The translations under genes were made by a program, and so were the position numbers. The notes below the pieces were generated by a model. The model saw only the letters and a program-made list of their open reading frames with translations, was not told where the DNA came from and made no database searches. A DNA stretch of 64,000 nt, from the NCBI RefSeq assembly GCF_017591425.1, contig NW_024466459.1, positions 3,410,001-3,474,000 on the forward strand, given 5' to 3'. Every line of letters begins with the position of its first letter. Position 1 is the stretch's first letter. The stretch comes from Ochotona curzoniae (lineage: Eukaryota; Chordata; Mammalia; Lagomorpha; Ochotonidae). Of this stretch, positions 21,817 through 32,830 are shown in pieces.

Positions 21817-22655
21817 GGGGCGGCTTTGTGGTGTAGTGGGTTAAGCCACCGCCTACAATGACAGCATCCCATAAATGCTGTTTCAAATCCCAGCTACTCT
21901 TTTTTTTTTTTCTGTAGAAGTGGATCTTTTAATTGTTTTTTACAGATTAATTAATCAATAGGTCTCTTGACCACTGTAGAGTAAGGCTGTTTGGTAGTTT
22001 TCAGAAACATCATAGTAATGTCAGTTTTCCCATTTAGTTTGTAGCCTATAATGATTTGAAGCTGCTTATATGAAATCGCTGTCAAACAAGTAAAAGATCC
22101 CTTTCTGACCTGCATAGACTGGTACTGCTCCCTGGGGAATCTTTGCATTGTTCTTTTGTTTGCTGTTTCTCTTTCCATGCATCTTGATCCTCTGTGTCAT
22201 CTGTATTTTCTCAGCATGGTGCTGCTTACGGTAGAGCTTAGCCTTCAGACCAGTCATCCTTTTTGCCTTCTTTGAATGTTCATCAACCTCCCAGCTTTCT
22301 TTTTCTCATGGTAATCCAAACAATGCTCATAGTGTTTATGGTATAATGCAGCATATTTGTTTTGTGGCAGGGTGATTGCCTTAGAAACACTGGGTACTAC
22401 CTCATGGCTGTGAAGAACTTCCAAACTTTCAGCTCCTCCACTTCTGATCCAGTTCCCTGCTCATGCACCTGGGAAAAGCAGCACCAGCACACACTTGGGA
22501 GATGCAGGTGGAGTTCCATCTAGCCATTTCAGGAATGACTCAGTGAATGGAGGATCTCTGTCTCCCTTTTCTCTCTCCTACCTCTTTTTGTTTCTCAGTA
22601 TTCCTTTCTCTCCCTCTGCCTGACTTTCAAGTAAATAAATCTTTAATAAAAAGAG
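21817..22655 (+). mobile_element. C-SINE split by a processed pseudogene
   Basis: The head (21817-21899, 'ggcggctttgtggtgtagtgggttaagcc' to 'cccagctactc') and the body and tail (22430-22655, 'cagctcctccacttctgatccag' to 'ctttcaagtaaataaatctttaa') are two halves of one plus-strand SINE. The middle 530 bases are a minus-strand NSA2 retrocopy. The junction repeats cagctactc / cagctcctc, consistent with a target duplication. Confidence 0.9.
21900..22429 (-). pseudogene. NSA2: NSA2 (TINP1) processed pseudogene, deleted and frameshifted
   Basis: NSA2 is a nucleolar factor needed for 60S ribosomal subunit (27S pre-rRNA) maturation. Read on the minus strand, coding homology starts at 22370, where the initiator is CTG rather than ATG (CTGCCACAAAACAAATATGC). 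It runs through LDYHEKKK, where a gap and frameshift begin, then MTGLKAKLYRKQHHAEKIQM to PQGAVPVY near 22111. That covers roughly residues 1-90 of a protein of about 260. No intron is present. The remaining 3' segment (about 22110-21912) does not match the rest of NSA2 that I remember. It ends with an AATTAAA-like signal and a poly(A) run (T run 21900-21911), so it is either 3'UTR reached by internal deletion or another sequence. A 9-base near-perfect target duplication flanks the insert. Confidence 0.85.
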
Positions 22656-22821
22656 ACAACCAAGAGGCTAAAAGCCTGAAACCTCAGAGACAGAAGGTGG
22701 GGCATAAGCAGAATGCTTTCACAGGTGCCACCGTCTGGTAATTTGACGGTTTCTAACTGATACAGCTAGTGCAGTAGGGTTATTTCGCTGAGTTCTCTTT
22801 CTCCTCTTTCTTCTTCTTTTT

Positions 22822-23123
22822 TGAAAGACTTATTCATTTATTTGAAATTCAAAGTTAAAAACAGAGTCTTCCATCCACTGATTTACTCCCAATGGCTGCA
22901 AATGGCCAGGACTGAGCTAAGCCACAGCCAAGAATCGGGAACCCCATTCATGTTTCCCCAGTGGGTTGGCAGGGCCCAAACACCTGGACTCTCTTCTGCT
23001 GCTCTTGCTTAGGCCACCAGTAGGGAGCTAGATCGGAATTGAAGCAATGGATACATGAACTGGCAATATGGACGCCATCATCCCAGGCAAGTGGTGTTAC
23101 CCCATACACAACAAAGGCCCCAT
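22822..23123 (-). mobile_element. C-SINE
   Basis: Reverse-complement order: 'tgaaagacttattcatttatttgaaattcaaag', 'cttccatccactgatttactccc', 'ggcagggcccaaacacctggactctcttctgctgc', and 'gtggtgttaccccatacaca' at the head side. Confidence 0.85.
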
Positions 23124-23259
23124 TGTCAGAGTCTTTTAAGAATAGTGGTGTAATTTTAGAAATATGTAAGTAACTTCTAATGAATACATGATGGCAACTG
23201 GAGGTCAATTCTGACACATGCCAGCCCAAAGAGATATAAGTGTTTCCACTGAAAAAACA

Positions 23260-23510
23260 ATGTATCTACAGAGCCAGGCAGGGTGTTTTGCACATCATTA
23301 GTGCTGGCACGAAGATTGCTTGGGAAATGTCTTCGCTCCCTGCTTAATGCATGCGCAGCCCTGTCCTCCATAGCCTTTACCTCCCTACACAAAATGTCTT
23401 CCAATGCGGTTCTGATAGGGATTGGGCTGTGAAATCCACAGTGTTCCCTCATCACCTGTTTGAGATCTGCTGCTCTGTCTCTGTTCCTGATCGAATCAAA
23501 TAAAACAAAA
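23260..23510 (-). mobile_element. L1 5'UTR fragment, antisense
   Basis: Homologous to 1330-1515. It shares 'catagcctttacctccctacacaaaat', 'gggctgtgaaatccacagtgttccc' and 'gatctgctgctctgtctctg', then 'gatcgaatcaaata' against 'tgtcaaatcaaata'. It is an isolated 5'UTR monomer-sized piece without an attached ORF1. Confidence 0.75.
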
Positions 23511-23563
23511 CAAAGCAACAACCCTGTGAAGAAATGAGCAAAGAAAATTAACAGACATTTTTC

Positions 23564-23790
23564 TTTTTTTTTAATTTGTATCTTGTTAAAAATTTGTACT
23601 TATCATCATCATCATCATTTTATGATAGAGTTCCGTAGGCCCTGGGATTTCCCTTAACCCCTCGCTGAGTTTCCAGGTAACACAAATGGTCCTAATAACT
23701 TTCAGACTGTGGTTACTTTCAATTGACAGTATCTGTGAAAGAAACAGTGTATCCTGGAATACAGACCTCACCTTTAGAAATAGCTATTTA
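23564..23790 (-). mobile_element. L1 3'UTR end, antisense
   Basis: A T run (23564-23573) is followed by AT-rich sequence, a (TCA)n tract at 23602-23618 and 'gagttccgtaggccctgggatttccc', a 3'UTR motif resembling that in the neighbouring copies at 23795 and 25468. Confidence 0.5.
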
Positions 23791-23794
23791 ATTC

Positions 23795-24085
23795 TTTTTT
23801 TTTTACATAAACAAATCCTTCTTTATTTTGAATTTTATGGTATAATTCCACAGGGTCTGGAATTTCACTTCCCTCTCCACAAATTCCCTCCCCCGCCCAT
23901 GGCTGATTTTCCACATTTTATTACAACAGTATAGTGCTTCATATGCAGGCATAAGTCCATCATTATGTTATTTAAGTGTGTCTTGATATTGCTGGTACAG
24001 ACAATGCCAGACAGTCCAGAATCCTATTGTCAAGATATATCCAACAGTTTCATTGGGAGTCCATCTTTGATTTGGAAATAGAGAT
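23795..24085 (-). mobile_element. L1 3'UTR end, antisense
   Basis: A T run (23795-23804, the reverse of a poly(A) tail) is followed by 'attccacagggtctggaatttcacttccctctcc' and 'attccctcccccgcccatggctgattttccac', the reverse complement of the G-rich 3'UTR tract. It is closely parallel to 25468-25705. Confidence 0.6.
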
Positions 24086-24169
24086 GTATCACATCTGGAT
24101 ATGATAGTCTCTATTACACAATCACTATACATTCTCATTAAATGAGAAGCCAGGAAACAAATTTAATAA

Positions 24170-24415
24170 CAGGAATGAAGGTAAAACAAAAAATTTACAA
24201 CACCATCAAGTTCAGTAACATGCTACTGAATAACCAATGTGTTGATGAGGAAATGAAAAAGAAAACACAAAAGCTTCTTGGGTAAAGTGATGCTACTTGG
24301 TGATGGATGAGTCAGTGAAGAATTTGATAAGAGAAAGCAAACTATTTGGAATAAATGAAAATTTAAAAAAAATATCAAAACCAATGAGTTGCAGCAAAAA
24401 CAGTATGGAATGGGT
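24170..24415 (+). mobile_element. L1 ORF2 fragment, sense
   Basis: 'gtaacatgctactgaataaccaatgtgttgatgaggaaat' and 'atatcaaaaccaatgagttgcagcaaaaacagtatg' match L1 ORF2 reverse-transcriptase-domain coding sequence on the plus strand. Broken by indels. Confidence 0.6.
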
Positions 24416-24429
24416 AATTGATCTTAGAA

Positions 24430-24552
24430 TTTGCATGAAGGCTTCCTAATATCAGAGAAAGCATATGGTTTTTGTCCTTTTGGGATTGACTTATTTCACT
24501 GAGCATAATGTTCTCTAGTTTGGACCATCTAGTTGCAAATGGTAGAATTTCA
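24430..24552 (-). mobile_element. L1 3'UTR fragment, antisense
   Basis: 'gggattgacttatttcactgagcataatgttctc' and 'ttgcaaatggtagaatttcattc' are the reverse complement of a common L1 3'UTR segment. A truncated SINE follows at once. Confidence 0.6.
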
Positions 24553-24556
24553 TTCA

Positions 24557-24683
24557 TTTTTTATTGAAAAGCCATATATACAGAGAGGAGGAGAGACACA
24601 GGAAGAAGATCTTCCATCCACCGAGTTACTCCCCAAGTAGCCACAACGACCAGAGCTGAGCCAATCCAAAGCCAGGAGCCACT
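24557..24683 (-). mobile_element. C-SINE, 3' half only
   Basis: Plus-strand reverse complement 'tttttattgaaaagccatatatacagagaggaggagagacac', then 'gagctgagccaatccaaagccaggagcca', where it stops. The tRNA-like head is missing (5' truncated). Confidence 0.8.
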
Positions 24684-24811
24684 GCAACCCGTGGGTTCTC
24701 TCTGATGTAATGCAACCTTCATGCAAAATACAAGATCAATAGATATATATGTAAATATGCGTATACTTATCTAGAGAAACTGTTTAATGGAGGCATGTAT
24801 ATTGTGAAGTG

Positions 24812-25080
24812 AAGATATATTGCAGTATGCATCTCCACGTGTAAATAAAAATGGACTCCCAGTATAGCAAACACATCTTCACAATAGTATGCTGGACTTT
24901 CTACAATGTCATGATACAGTTAAATGGAAGAGTGATGGACTTTATGACTGTTGTTGAAGGACTATGCTATTGTTATAATATAGGGAGAAACAATAGAGAG
25001 AAGGAGATATGGGAAGTGTGGAAGGGGAAATCCCTGAGCCTAAAAAAAACTGTATCATGAAGGAAAAAAAAAAAGGAAAC
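24812..25080 (+). mobile_element. Lagomorph-type L1 3'UTR end, sense
   Basis: Starts 'agtgaagatatattgcagtatgc' and continues with 'aatagtatgctggactttc', 'gttgttgaaggactatgc', then a G-rich stretch and an A-rich tail (25063-25075). The same order occurs at 58830-59110 and, weaker, at 45650-45870, so this family left three sense 3' ends in the window. Confidence 0.75.
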
Positions 25081-25296
25081 AAAGTAGCTTATTCTTAAAG
25101 ACAGTTCAAAGGTTCAGTAGTTTCTGAACATTGGCATACCCAACTTCCTAGGTTAGAGCATCTGTCAGAGTGTGCCAAAGCGAGCTGTCCTGCCACTAAG
25201 ATTCTGAGACTTTCTGTTCATTTGCCTCATTATACACTAAGCCCTCCCTTGACATTCAGACTTCTCTGGTCCCAGCTCTGGCTTTGTCCTTTTTTT

Positions 25297-25327
25297 GGGG
25301 GGTGGGGGATGGGGGGTGGGGGGTGGG
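25297..25327 (+). repeat. G-run tract with quadruplex potential
   Basis: Five G runs of 3-6 bases are separated by one or two bases (ggggggtgggggatggggggtggggggtggg). The pattern fits the usual four-tract quadruplex rule with very short loops. It lies after a T run in repeat-rich sequence and may be transposon-derived. Confidence 0.7.
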
Positions 25328-25467
25328 AACAGAAGTGTGTCCATTTATTAACAATATCATAATACTCAATATTTATTCACTTAAAACCTTGGACTCTTGG
25401 AAACAGCTACAATGTGCTGCTTTTTTTTTTTTGGTGATCAATAGCCAAGGTTTATTCACAGCATTAA

Positions 25468-25705
25468 TTTTTTTTTTAAATTAAGTTCATTGCATTATGT
25501 GACACAGTGTTATGGGCACTGGGATTCCCCCACCCCTCCCCGAACCCTCTCCCCATGGTGGATTTCTCCACCTTGCTGCATTACTACAGTTCAAATTCAG
25601 TTGAGGTTCTTTCATTGGAAGTATTTACCAAGCATAAAGTCCAGCGTCTTATTATCCTAGTGGGTTCAACGATTTCTTGGTGAGACCATCTCTGGTCTGA
25701 AGGTA
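25468..25705 (-). mobile_element. L1 3'UTR end, antisense
   Basis: A T run (25468-25477) is followed by 'gcactgggattcccccacccctccccgaaccctctccccatgg', the reverse complement of an L1 3'UTR polypurine tract, then 'gcattactacagttcaaattcagttgag'. Parallel to 23795-24085. Confidence 0.65.
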
Positions 25706-26149
25706 AACTCTGGCTTTGTCCTTACACACGTGACTAGCAGTATTTCCTTGTGTCTGGGCTTCTCCCCACACTCTTAGTTTCCATTCAAATAGGAATGTGA
25801 TGATCATAGCACTTCACGATAGGAGGGGTTTGGATGCTCTGAAACCAGGCTGTGTTCATTTTGGGGAGGTGAGCAGGAGCTGGACGTTTCTGAGGCTACA
25901 TCATGTTTCCAGGAGCCTTGGGTTCTAGCCTGTTTGGTGGAAGAGATCAGTAGTGTACATTCATGTTAAAACAAACATAAGGCTTTCCTGTTTTGTAAAA
26001 TGCAAAATACTCATGAATTTTTAAGATAAAATGGGTCATTTCAAAGAAACTTGCAGCTCGCTGAAGCTTCTGCAGGCAATGCCCTCGGACCCCCAGGGAG
26101 GCACTGTCCAACCTCACTGCTGCTGGGGGTCTTAGGGTGAAAGTTTAAG
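25706..26149. other. Intronic sequence with nothing recognised
   Basis: Moderate GC, no recognised repeat, no exon-like frame with splice borders. Confidence 0.5.
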
Positions 26150-26225
26150 AAGCTCATCCTGCCCAATCCTCACATTTTCTAATGAGAGAATTGATATTCC
26201 GAGGGAATGAATGACTTGTGTCTTC
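26150..26225 (+). mobile_element. MIR fragment
   Basis: 'cctcacattttctaatgagagaattgatattccgagg' and 'gaatgacttgtg' follow the MIR core order (fraction counting of a gapped match by eye only). Confidence 0.45.
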
Positions 26226-27922
26226 TGGACCTTCTTTTCTTTCTATTTTCCTTCTACAGTTTGAATTTTTCTGCCCCTCCCATAGAGAAAACGCCATGCC
26301 AGAAACTGCAATGAAGTGAAAAAAGCAAAGCGCCAAAATGCAGTCATCAAGTGTGCAGATGTAGAAAGAAAAACATCAAACACATGGGATAAATACTCAC
26401 GTGAATATCCTGCAGGGCCCAAGCTTTCATCAAGATTTCCTGTTCTTTTTCTGTGTGACCCTCTGGAACAAATAGACAGTTCTAATTGTTGTTTCACAAA
26501 CCTCATTTAAGTTGGAAACAAACAGTCAACTAGGACTTCCTAAACTAGGGAGCTTTGGAAGACCGTCCCTTCATGGTTTTATTTAATCCTGTCCTTTGCA
26601 TTTTTGCAATTCACCACCAAATTTTTCAAAAGAAATGCAGGTCTGCAGATATGCAAGTGATCAGATTCTCCGGAAGGAAGAAATGTTCATCGCCAATGAA
26701 TAATAATAAAAAACAAAACAAACAAAAAACACATAAGGGCCAAACTGTTAGTGTTACCATTATTTGAACATAATAATATTCTTATTATTATTGTTATTAT
26801 TTGCAAAGACTGTCTCAAAGACAAAGCAGACAGTATGTCAGGTAAATAAGTAGGAATTTAAGTTACCTTGAGTTGATATGTTTAAAAAACTAATAGCGTG
26901 TGATTACCCATCTTTTCCTTTGTACAATATTTTAGTCAATAGTTATTTAGGTAATATAGCTTAAAAACATACACCTCTTTTAAATCGGGCTAGTTGGTCT
27001 ATACTGGGAAGGGTAAGAGTGAAGAGCAACAGATAGAGCATGAATTCCCAAACAGGTGGAAAAGTGTGGTTAAGACCCAGATCACAGGTGAATGTGCCGA
27101 ATGTAGGGACCAAGATAGGCGTCTGCTGTAACCAGTACACACGGGTACCCAGTGTGTAGAGCTGCGATTGGCACGTGAGAATACCCTTGATAGTGGAGGC
27201 TTCTCTTTGTGAGAGTCATATCATTTCATTTCTTGAGATTATGGAAGTACATGGAAAGGACTAATGAAAGTGGAAATTGTTGCAAATTATTTTAATGATG
27301 GCAACATGATCTCACTAGAACACTTGGTAAATTCCTCTTTAGTGTTGAGGGCCCCAAGGAGGGTAATGAACATGAACCTGCACAAACCCCCTGCCGAAAA
27401 TCACTTCAAAATGGATTTTCGTAAGATGTATGATTTCTGAACATGTATAATTTGTACATCCAGTATGCTGCTTTCATTCTTCATGGCTTGTTCTTCTAAC
27501 TCATCATATTTGTATGGTCTTTCCTACTTGGCATTGCCTTTTCCATTTTGTGAACAATTATGTTTGAGCCCCACCTGCGTGTCAACCATGCTGCTGCTCA
27601 GAGGTGATTGAGACCAATGCAGTCCTTGATCTAAAGATGATCCTGGCATTCAAAATGATTCATTCCAACCACCACTACTTTTAGGGAATGCAGCTGCATT
27701 ACCAATCATAAATTGGTCCAAATAGGCAACAAGAAAAAGTGCCAGACTTCAGCATCCTGGTGGTTAGACTACCCAAATCAGAGACCTTGGCAACCCAGCT
27801 ACAGAATTCACATCCTAGGGCCAGGCCTGTAGTTTGGAATGCAAACTTCAAAAAGAGTATTGATGCTTAGTGAAAGGCATCTAGGGCAGGGCCGCTTCTC
27901 CCTGTTCTTTTATTGGCCTAAA
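26226..27922. other. Intronic sequence with nothing recognised
   Basis: Mostly unique-looking sequence. Short TTA/TAT-rich tracts occur near 26765-26805. No gene evidence. Confidence 0.5.
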
Positions 27923-27933
27923 ATTTTTCTCAT

Positions 27934-28247
27934 TGGCCCAGCTTGATGGCTCAGTGGCTAAATCCTCACCTTACGTGTGCCTGATTCCCATATGGGCAGC
28001 AGTTCATGTCCCAGCTGCTCAGCTTCCCATCCCGTTCCTTGCTTGTGGCCTGAGAAAGCAGTAGAGGATGTCTCAAAGCCTTGTGATCCTGCACAGAAGA
28101 AGCTCTTGGCTCCTGATTTTGGGTCGGCTTAGCTCCAGCCATTGTAGCTACTTGGGGAATGAACCAGCAGATAGAAGATCTTTCTCTTTGTCTCTCTTTC
28201 CCGCTGTAAATCTGCCTTTCAAATAAAAATAAAGAAATCTTAGAACC
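27934..28247 (+). mobile_element. C-SINE with target-site duplication
   Basis: Head 'tggcccagcttgatggctcagtggc', body 'gtggcctgagaaagcagtagaggatg', tail 'ctttcaaataaaaataaagaaatctt'. An 11-base direct repeat, atttttctcat, lies at 27923-27933 and 28248-28258. The long minus-strand open frame across it (166 codons) is SINE shadow. Confidence 0.92.
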
Positions 28248-28454
28248 ATTTTTCTCATATATGTTAGAGCAAGCAGGGGCTTCATGTAGATTGGAGGTTA
28301 AGAGGGCAATGGTGCAGGTAGTTCTTTCAGGAATTGTAGTATGAAGCACAGCACATGCATTCAGTTTTAGAAAAATATCATTAAAAATGTCCTGGAAAGT
28401 GAAAGTATCCCCTTGTCCATATATGTTGAAATATAAAATGGCAAGCATGCCTTC

Positions 28455-29110
28455 ACCTGCTGACATATTTATTGAGCAACTATTCTACGCTAGACATTGT
28501 TACAAGTATTTCAGATAAACTAGGGAATAAAACAGCCTTTTCTTAGGCAGGACAGCAACACCACCAAACTACACACAGGTTAGGTGGTGATAGTGGCTAC
28601 AAAGAACAATGAAGCATGGAGAGTGTTTGTAAGTGAAGGGGATGGTTCTTGTTACATTGTTGTTTTACTTTTAGAAGAAAAGTTGCCCATTGAAGGGCTG
28701 CACTGAAGTCATATTTGCTCTAGCACCCTAGTGAAGTGAACAAGGAAACCACACAACAGCATTCCAAACACGAAGAGGAGCAGGTGCAACCTGTGTGAGA
28801 TAGGAGTGGGTTGGATGTAGCTGGAATGGAGCAGTGAGGGGAGAGAGTGAATTGTATCATGTCTTGTGGAATGTGGAGAGGTTAAATTTTATTTTGAATG
28901 TTATGGGAGGCCATAGGAGCATTTGTGTTTCTGTGTTAAAAAGACCTCTTTTGTTGCTGTAAATACCATTTATTATAGAGGAGGAGTGGAAGTGGGAGCA
29001 GGAGAGCTTGTGAGCAGGATTACAATGGTATGGCAAGAGGTTACCATGGCTGGCTCAAGGTGGGTCTGGTAGGGGTGAGGGCAGCTTGGCCGTTTTGGAA
29101 TGAATTTGCA
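28455..29110 (-). mobile_element. L2 element, 3' end, antisense
   Basis: The reverse complement of the L2 3' end: 'atttattgagcaactattctacgctagacattgttac' at 28467, then 'gggaataaaacag', 'gggaggccataggagcatttgtg' and 'gttaaaaagacctc' in the right order. More than 500 bases, so one of the longer L2 copies here; old and gapped. Confidence 0.7.
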
Positions 29111-29584
29111 AACAATGGAGTGTGAAGGCATTTTCCAGCTTGACCAGCAGGTGAATGATGGTGACAGATCCTGTGATACCAGTAGAGAGAAAGGAATCCC
29201 AGCATCTCAAGTGGCGACCTAACCCGCTCTGTCATAACCCTTGTCCTTAGGGAAGCTTTTCTGATATTTTATCTGAATATAGATGGCTTAGCTCCACTGC
29301 CCCAATTTTATCTCTCTAATTGATTTTTTCAAGCTTTCTGTATGTTGGTGATTTGATTTTCAGCCAGATTTTAGGGTTCCTTGGTGTGTCTAATTTAGAA
29401 TTCATGTTGAGATAGAGTGCTTTTGGTAAATGCTGTGGTTTTTCCTTCTTGTCTTGTGAGTTCTTTCAGTACACTGGTGTGCTAAGTTCTCCCATAACTC
29501 TGTTTCTGGATTTTAATGGAATGAGGAAGTCTTTCCTCTTTTCTTTTCCTCATTTATTTTATCAAGTTTATTTTAAAATTTTTT

Positions 29585-29965
29585 ATTTGAAATATAGACT
29601 TGGAGAGAGAGGAAGAGAGCAAGAGAGATCTTCCATCCCCTGGTTTACTTCCCAAATGTCCACAATGTGCAGGGCTGGGTCAGGCTGAAGTCAGGATTCT
29701 GGAGCTCCACCCAGGTCTCCCATGTGAGTGCCAGAAACTCTAAGACCATCTTCCATGGCTTGCCCAAGAGCCTTAGCACATTGCATCTGCTTGTTCGGTC
29801 CCCAGATGGCTATAACAGCCAGAGCTGGGCTAGGCTGAAGCCAGGGGCGTCATCCAAGTCTCCCATGTGGGTGGCAAGGAACCAAACACTAGGACCCTCT
29901 TGTGCTACTTTCCCCAGACTGTTAATTAGCAAGAGAGCTGGATGGGAAGTGGATCAGCTCACATG
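29585..29965 (-). mobile_element. C-SINE with internally duplicated body (or two fused copies)
   Basis: One tail ('ttttatttgaaatatagacttggagag') is followed by two successive body blocks, 29630-29732 and 29784-29884. Each contains 'agagctgggctaggctgaagcc'- and 'ccaagtctcccatgtgggtgg'-like steps. Either a second 5' piece joined in tandem or a later SINE inserted. Confidence 0.65.
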
Positions 29966-32830
29966 GAATGTGATTTTTTATAATTGTTCAGACACATTTT
30001 TCCCTCATCTTGCATGGATTTAAATGGGCATTTGTGAATAGGTCTGTTTATACTGGTGTTATAAACATCAATTCCCTTTGAATACTTTTTTGCAATTATT
30101 TTCCATGTTTTTCTCTCTAAGTTGCAGTTTGGGACATAGTTTTTTTGGTTATCTTTCTTTCCTATAGCTTGAGATTATTATAGGATTGGAGTAGGAGTGC
30201 TTAACCAGAAGCTGAGCGCTGAGCAATGGTTTTTTTTTTTTTTTGTAAGAATTGATATCTGCTGTGTCTCTTCACATTGTTACAAGGTTCTATACCTAGA
30301 TTTCCTGTATGTATCAGAGGATATTTGATTTATGTGACTTTGTGGGAGCTCTAAATATTATAATCTATCAGAGGGAATAAGCCTTACCTTCCCACTTTTC
30401 AAGTTTTATTCTCCACTTCCCTGAAGCCATTTTTCTTCATACCTTGAACCTCTTTATGCCCATTCTAGGCAGAAGAGGGAAATATGAAATATACATCTGT
30501 CATCTCTTTCTTAAATTGGGTATAGAAAATATGTCCTCCCATCATACTCACTACCTGTGCTTCTGCAGTATGTGGACACAGCAAACAAGGTCAGAATCTT
30601 TTTTCTTTCATTTACTATCAACTTTTGAAACTTATGGACAAGGTCCCATTCCTTATTCTCTCTCTGTTTGCTGCCCGGAAGTGTTCTTTAGTGTTGTTTT
30701 TAATGTTTTGTTTTTATTGTTTTCAGAATTTTCAGTTTCCCATATGATTCTTTACCAAGAAGTTCCAGTGCTAAGTGTGTTCAGTATGAGACATTGCTTG
30801 CCTGGGAATGTGGATTTGCTCCCATAGCTAAAATCACTACTGTGGCAGCTGAGCAACCACAATCAGTGTATTCAAGGGAGAATTTCTAGATTAACTTTGT
30901 GCTATGTCTCTACAATCCTTCAAGCTTTCCTGTTCCTAGTTGCTTATATTCACAGCAGTTGTCATTGAGTTGTAGGACAGACTTACCCCTGGGGCTGCTA
31001 ATGATAGGCTTCTGCTCTGTCCTCCTTCCTAGCAAGCGAACATGAAGCTTACCACTTTTTTAATCTTTAACTTGTTCCACACTCACGCTTGTAGAACATA
31101 GATTTTGTAATTTGGTTACCATTGGGGTTGTTTTAGTTAGAATTTTGTGCCCTGATTCCTGCTTTTCAATTAGTTTCAGTAGTTCTGCCACTTCTGTCAT
31201 TTGGGTTACTGGTGTTGGAGTTTCTGGTACTGATGTGTCTTAATGGGAATTATTCACCTTCCATATTACAGGTTGGCAGGTAGTGACTGTATCCATCCCC
31301 TTTGACTCTTTATATAGTCACTAGAAGGTATCAAGGTCATAGGTAACACTTTTTCATTGTGAAACAGTTGCCAGGACTTCAAATATGTGTTCCCAGGCCC
31401 ACAGACATTCAGATGTTGGATACTTCTTTCTTTGTCTTTCTCCTGCCCCTTGGCTACTTATGTGAAATTTAAGTTGAAATGAAGATATCATAATACAGTG
31501 TACAGTGTTTGGGCCTGTGATAGAGGGCCATGATTTTCAGAACATCAAAACTTTACTCTTGAGCTTCAGATTCAGAATTTGTTAGGGTTTATCTGTGAGT
31601 AAAACAGGACAATTATTTATTTCATTTTGACCTGTAAAAATGGTAACTTCATACAGGTCAACATAGCAGTTCCTAGGAACTGCTCCATGGTATCAGATGC
31701 TTACACGTTAGGGCTGATGGCCTCTATTGCCATTGGCAGACGTGGTTTGTATATCCAGTATGGTCAACTAGTCCACAGCTCAGTGCTTTTGTAATAGTAA
31801 ACACAAAGTCTTCTGCCTGTACCAAATGGGTCCTCAAAAGGTTTTTGAAAATATTGTGATAAAATTCTGCAGGATTTCAAAAGTGTTTTTGTGCCAAAAT
31901 AAGCCTATTTTGAAATTGTATTTTCTGTGTACTTTTTGAAGTGTCCTTGTATTTCTATGGGTATTGCTGAGCCAGTCTTGTTTAAGTAGGATCCTTCATG
32001 ATGTTGCATGCTGTTCTCTCTGTAATATACGTTTTAGGTCTAAACTCCAGTGAACTTTCAGAGGTTCAATCATCACAGAGTATTCATCCTTGAAGATTCT
32101 TATTGATTTTCCACCCTCGTTATGTTCCATAATTCACCACCTCAGTCGCCATTAACTCTAGTTAACACTAATATTGTCCAACCATGACCATCTAGTAATT
32201 GAAGACATGGGAGATATGCTACTTCATTTTGTCAGAGGATCAACTCAGAAGACCCAAAGGAATTATTTTAACATTTGTATGTGTACAAGAGTTAGAACCC
32301 AATGAAGTACAGATCTGCCTTTATGGTGAGTTGGGCAGCTCTGAGTACCATCTCCAAGGTGCCCCCTGAACTTCAGGCTTTTTCTTCTGGACTCTGCCAT
32401 TATCTTGGAGAAGAGGACCCTGACTAGAGGGTGCTTATAGTGAGCAAATCTAGGTAAGACCCAAAAGGGCTGATAACATTGAGAAGTTAGCTCTGTGGTG
32501 AGCTGCTCCACTCTAAATGGCCTCCGCACCCTTGAGATCAGTCTCTTAGCAAAAAGCTCTGAAAAAATAACAAATGTATGAGTCTCTACCTTCAAGCTTG
32601 AAATTCCATGGTCACGATTTTGCTTTTTCTAGATTTTACAAAATGATTAAGCTGAAATTTGAACATGGGAAGGAAGCATCACCAATCAGTCTATAAGAAC
32701 ATTTCAGATGTGTCAGTTTAGAAAGATCCTGGAGCCTCCCAAGAGGCAGTGTTAGCTTACTTCACCTCCAGCAAGGTCCAATCAGCTGCTTGTGTCTTCT
32801 TGGAGGGAAGATCTATAATCACAGAGTAAT
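29966..32830. other. Unassigned, probably old transposon-derived sequence
   Basis: Pyrimidine-rich sequence whose style resembles antisense L1 5'UTR/ORF1, with an old poly(T) at 30230-30245. I could not match it to a named family. Open frames 30444-30827 (plus) and 32263-32595 (minus) show no domain motif or splice context and are not called as genes. Confidence 0.4.

Noticed and set aside
27966..28466. Minus-strand open frame of 166 codons, the longest in the window
   Set aside because: It runs through a plus-strand C-SINE and into L2 sequence; the translation reflects repeat consensus.
32263..32595. Minus-strand frame of 110 codons rich in Arg and Lys
   Set aside because: Not recognised as any family; sits in probable old transposon sequence, so not called a gene.
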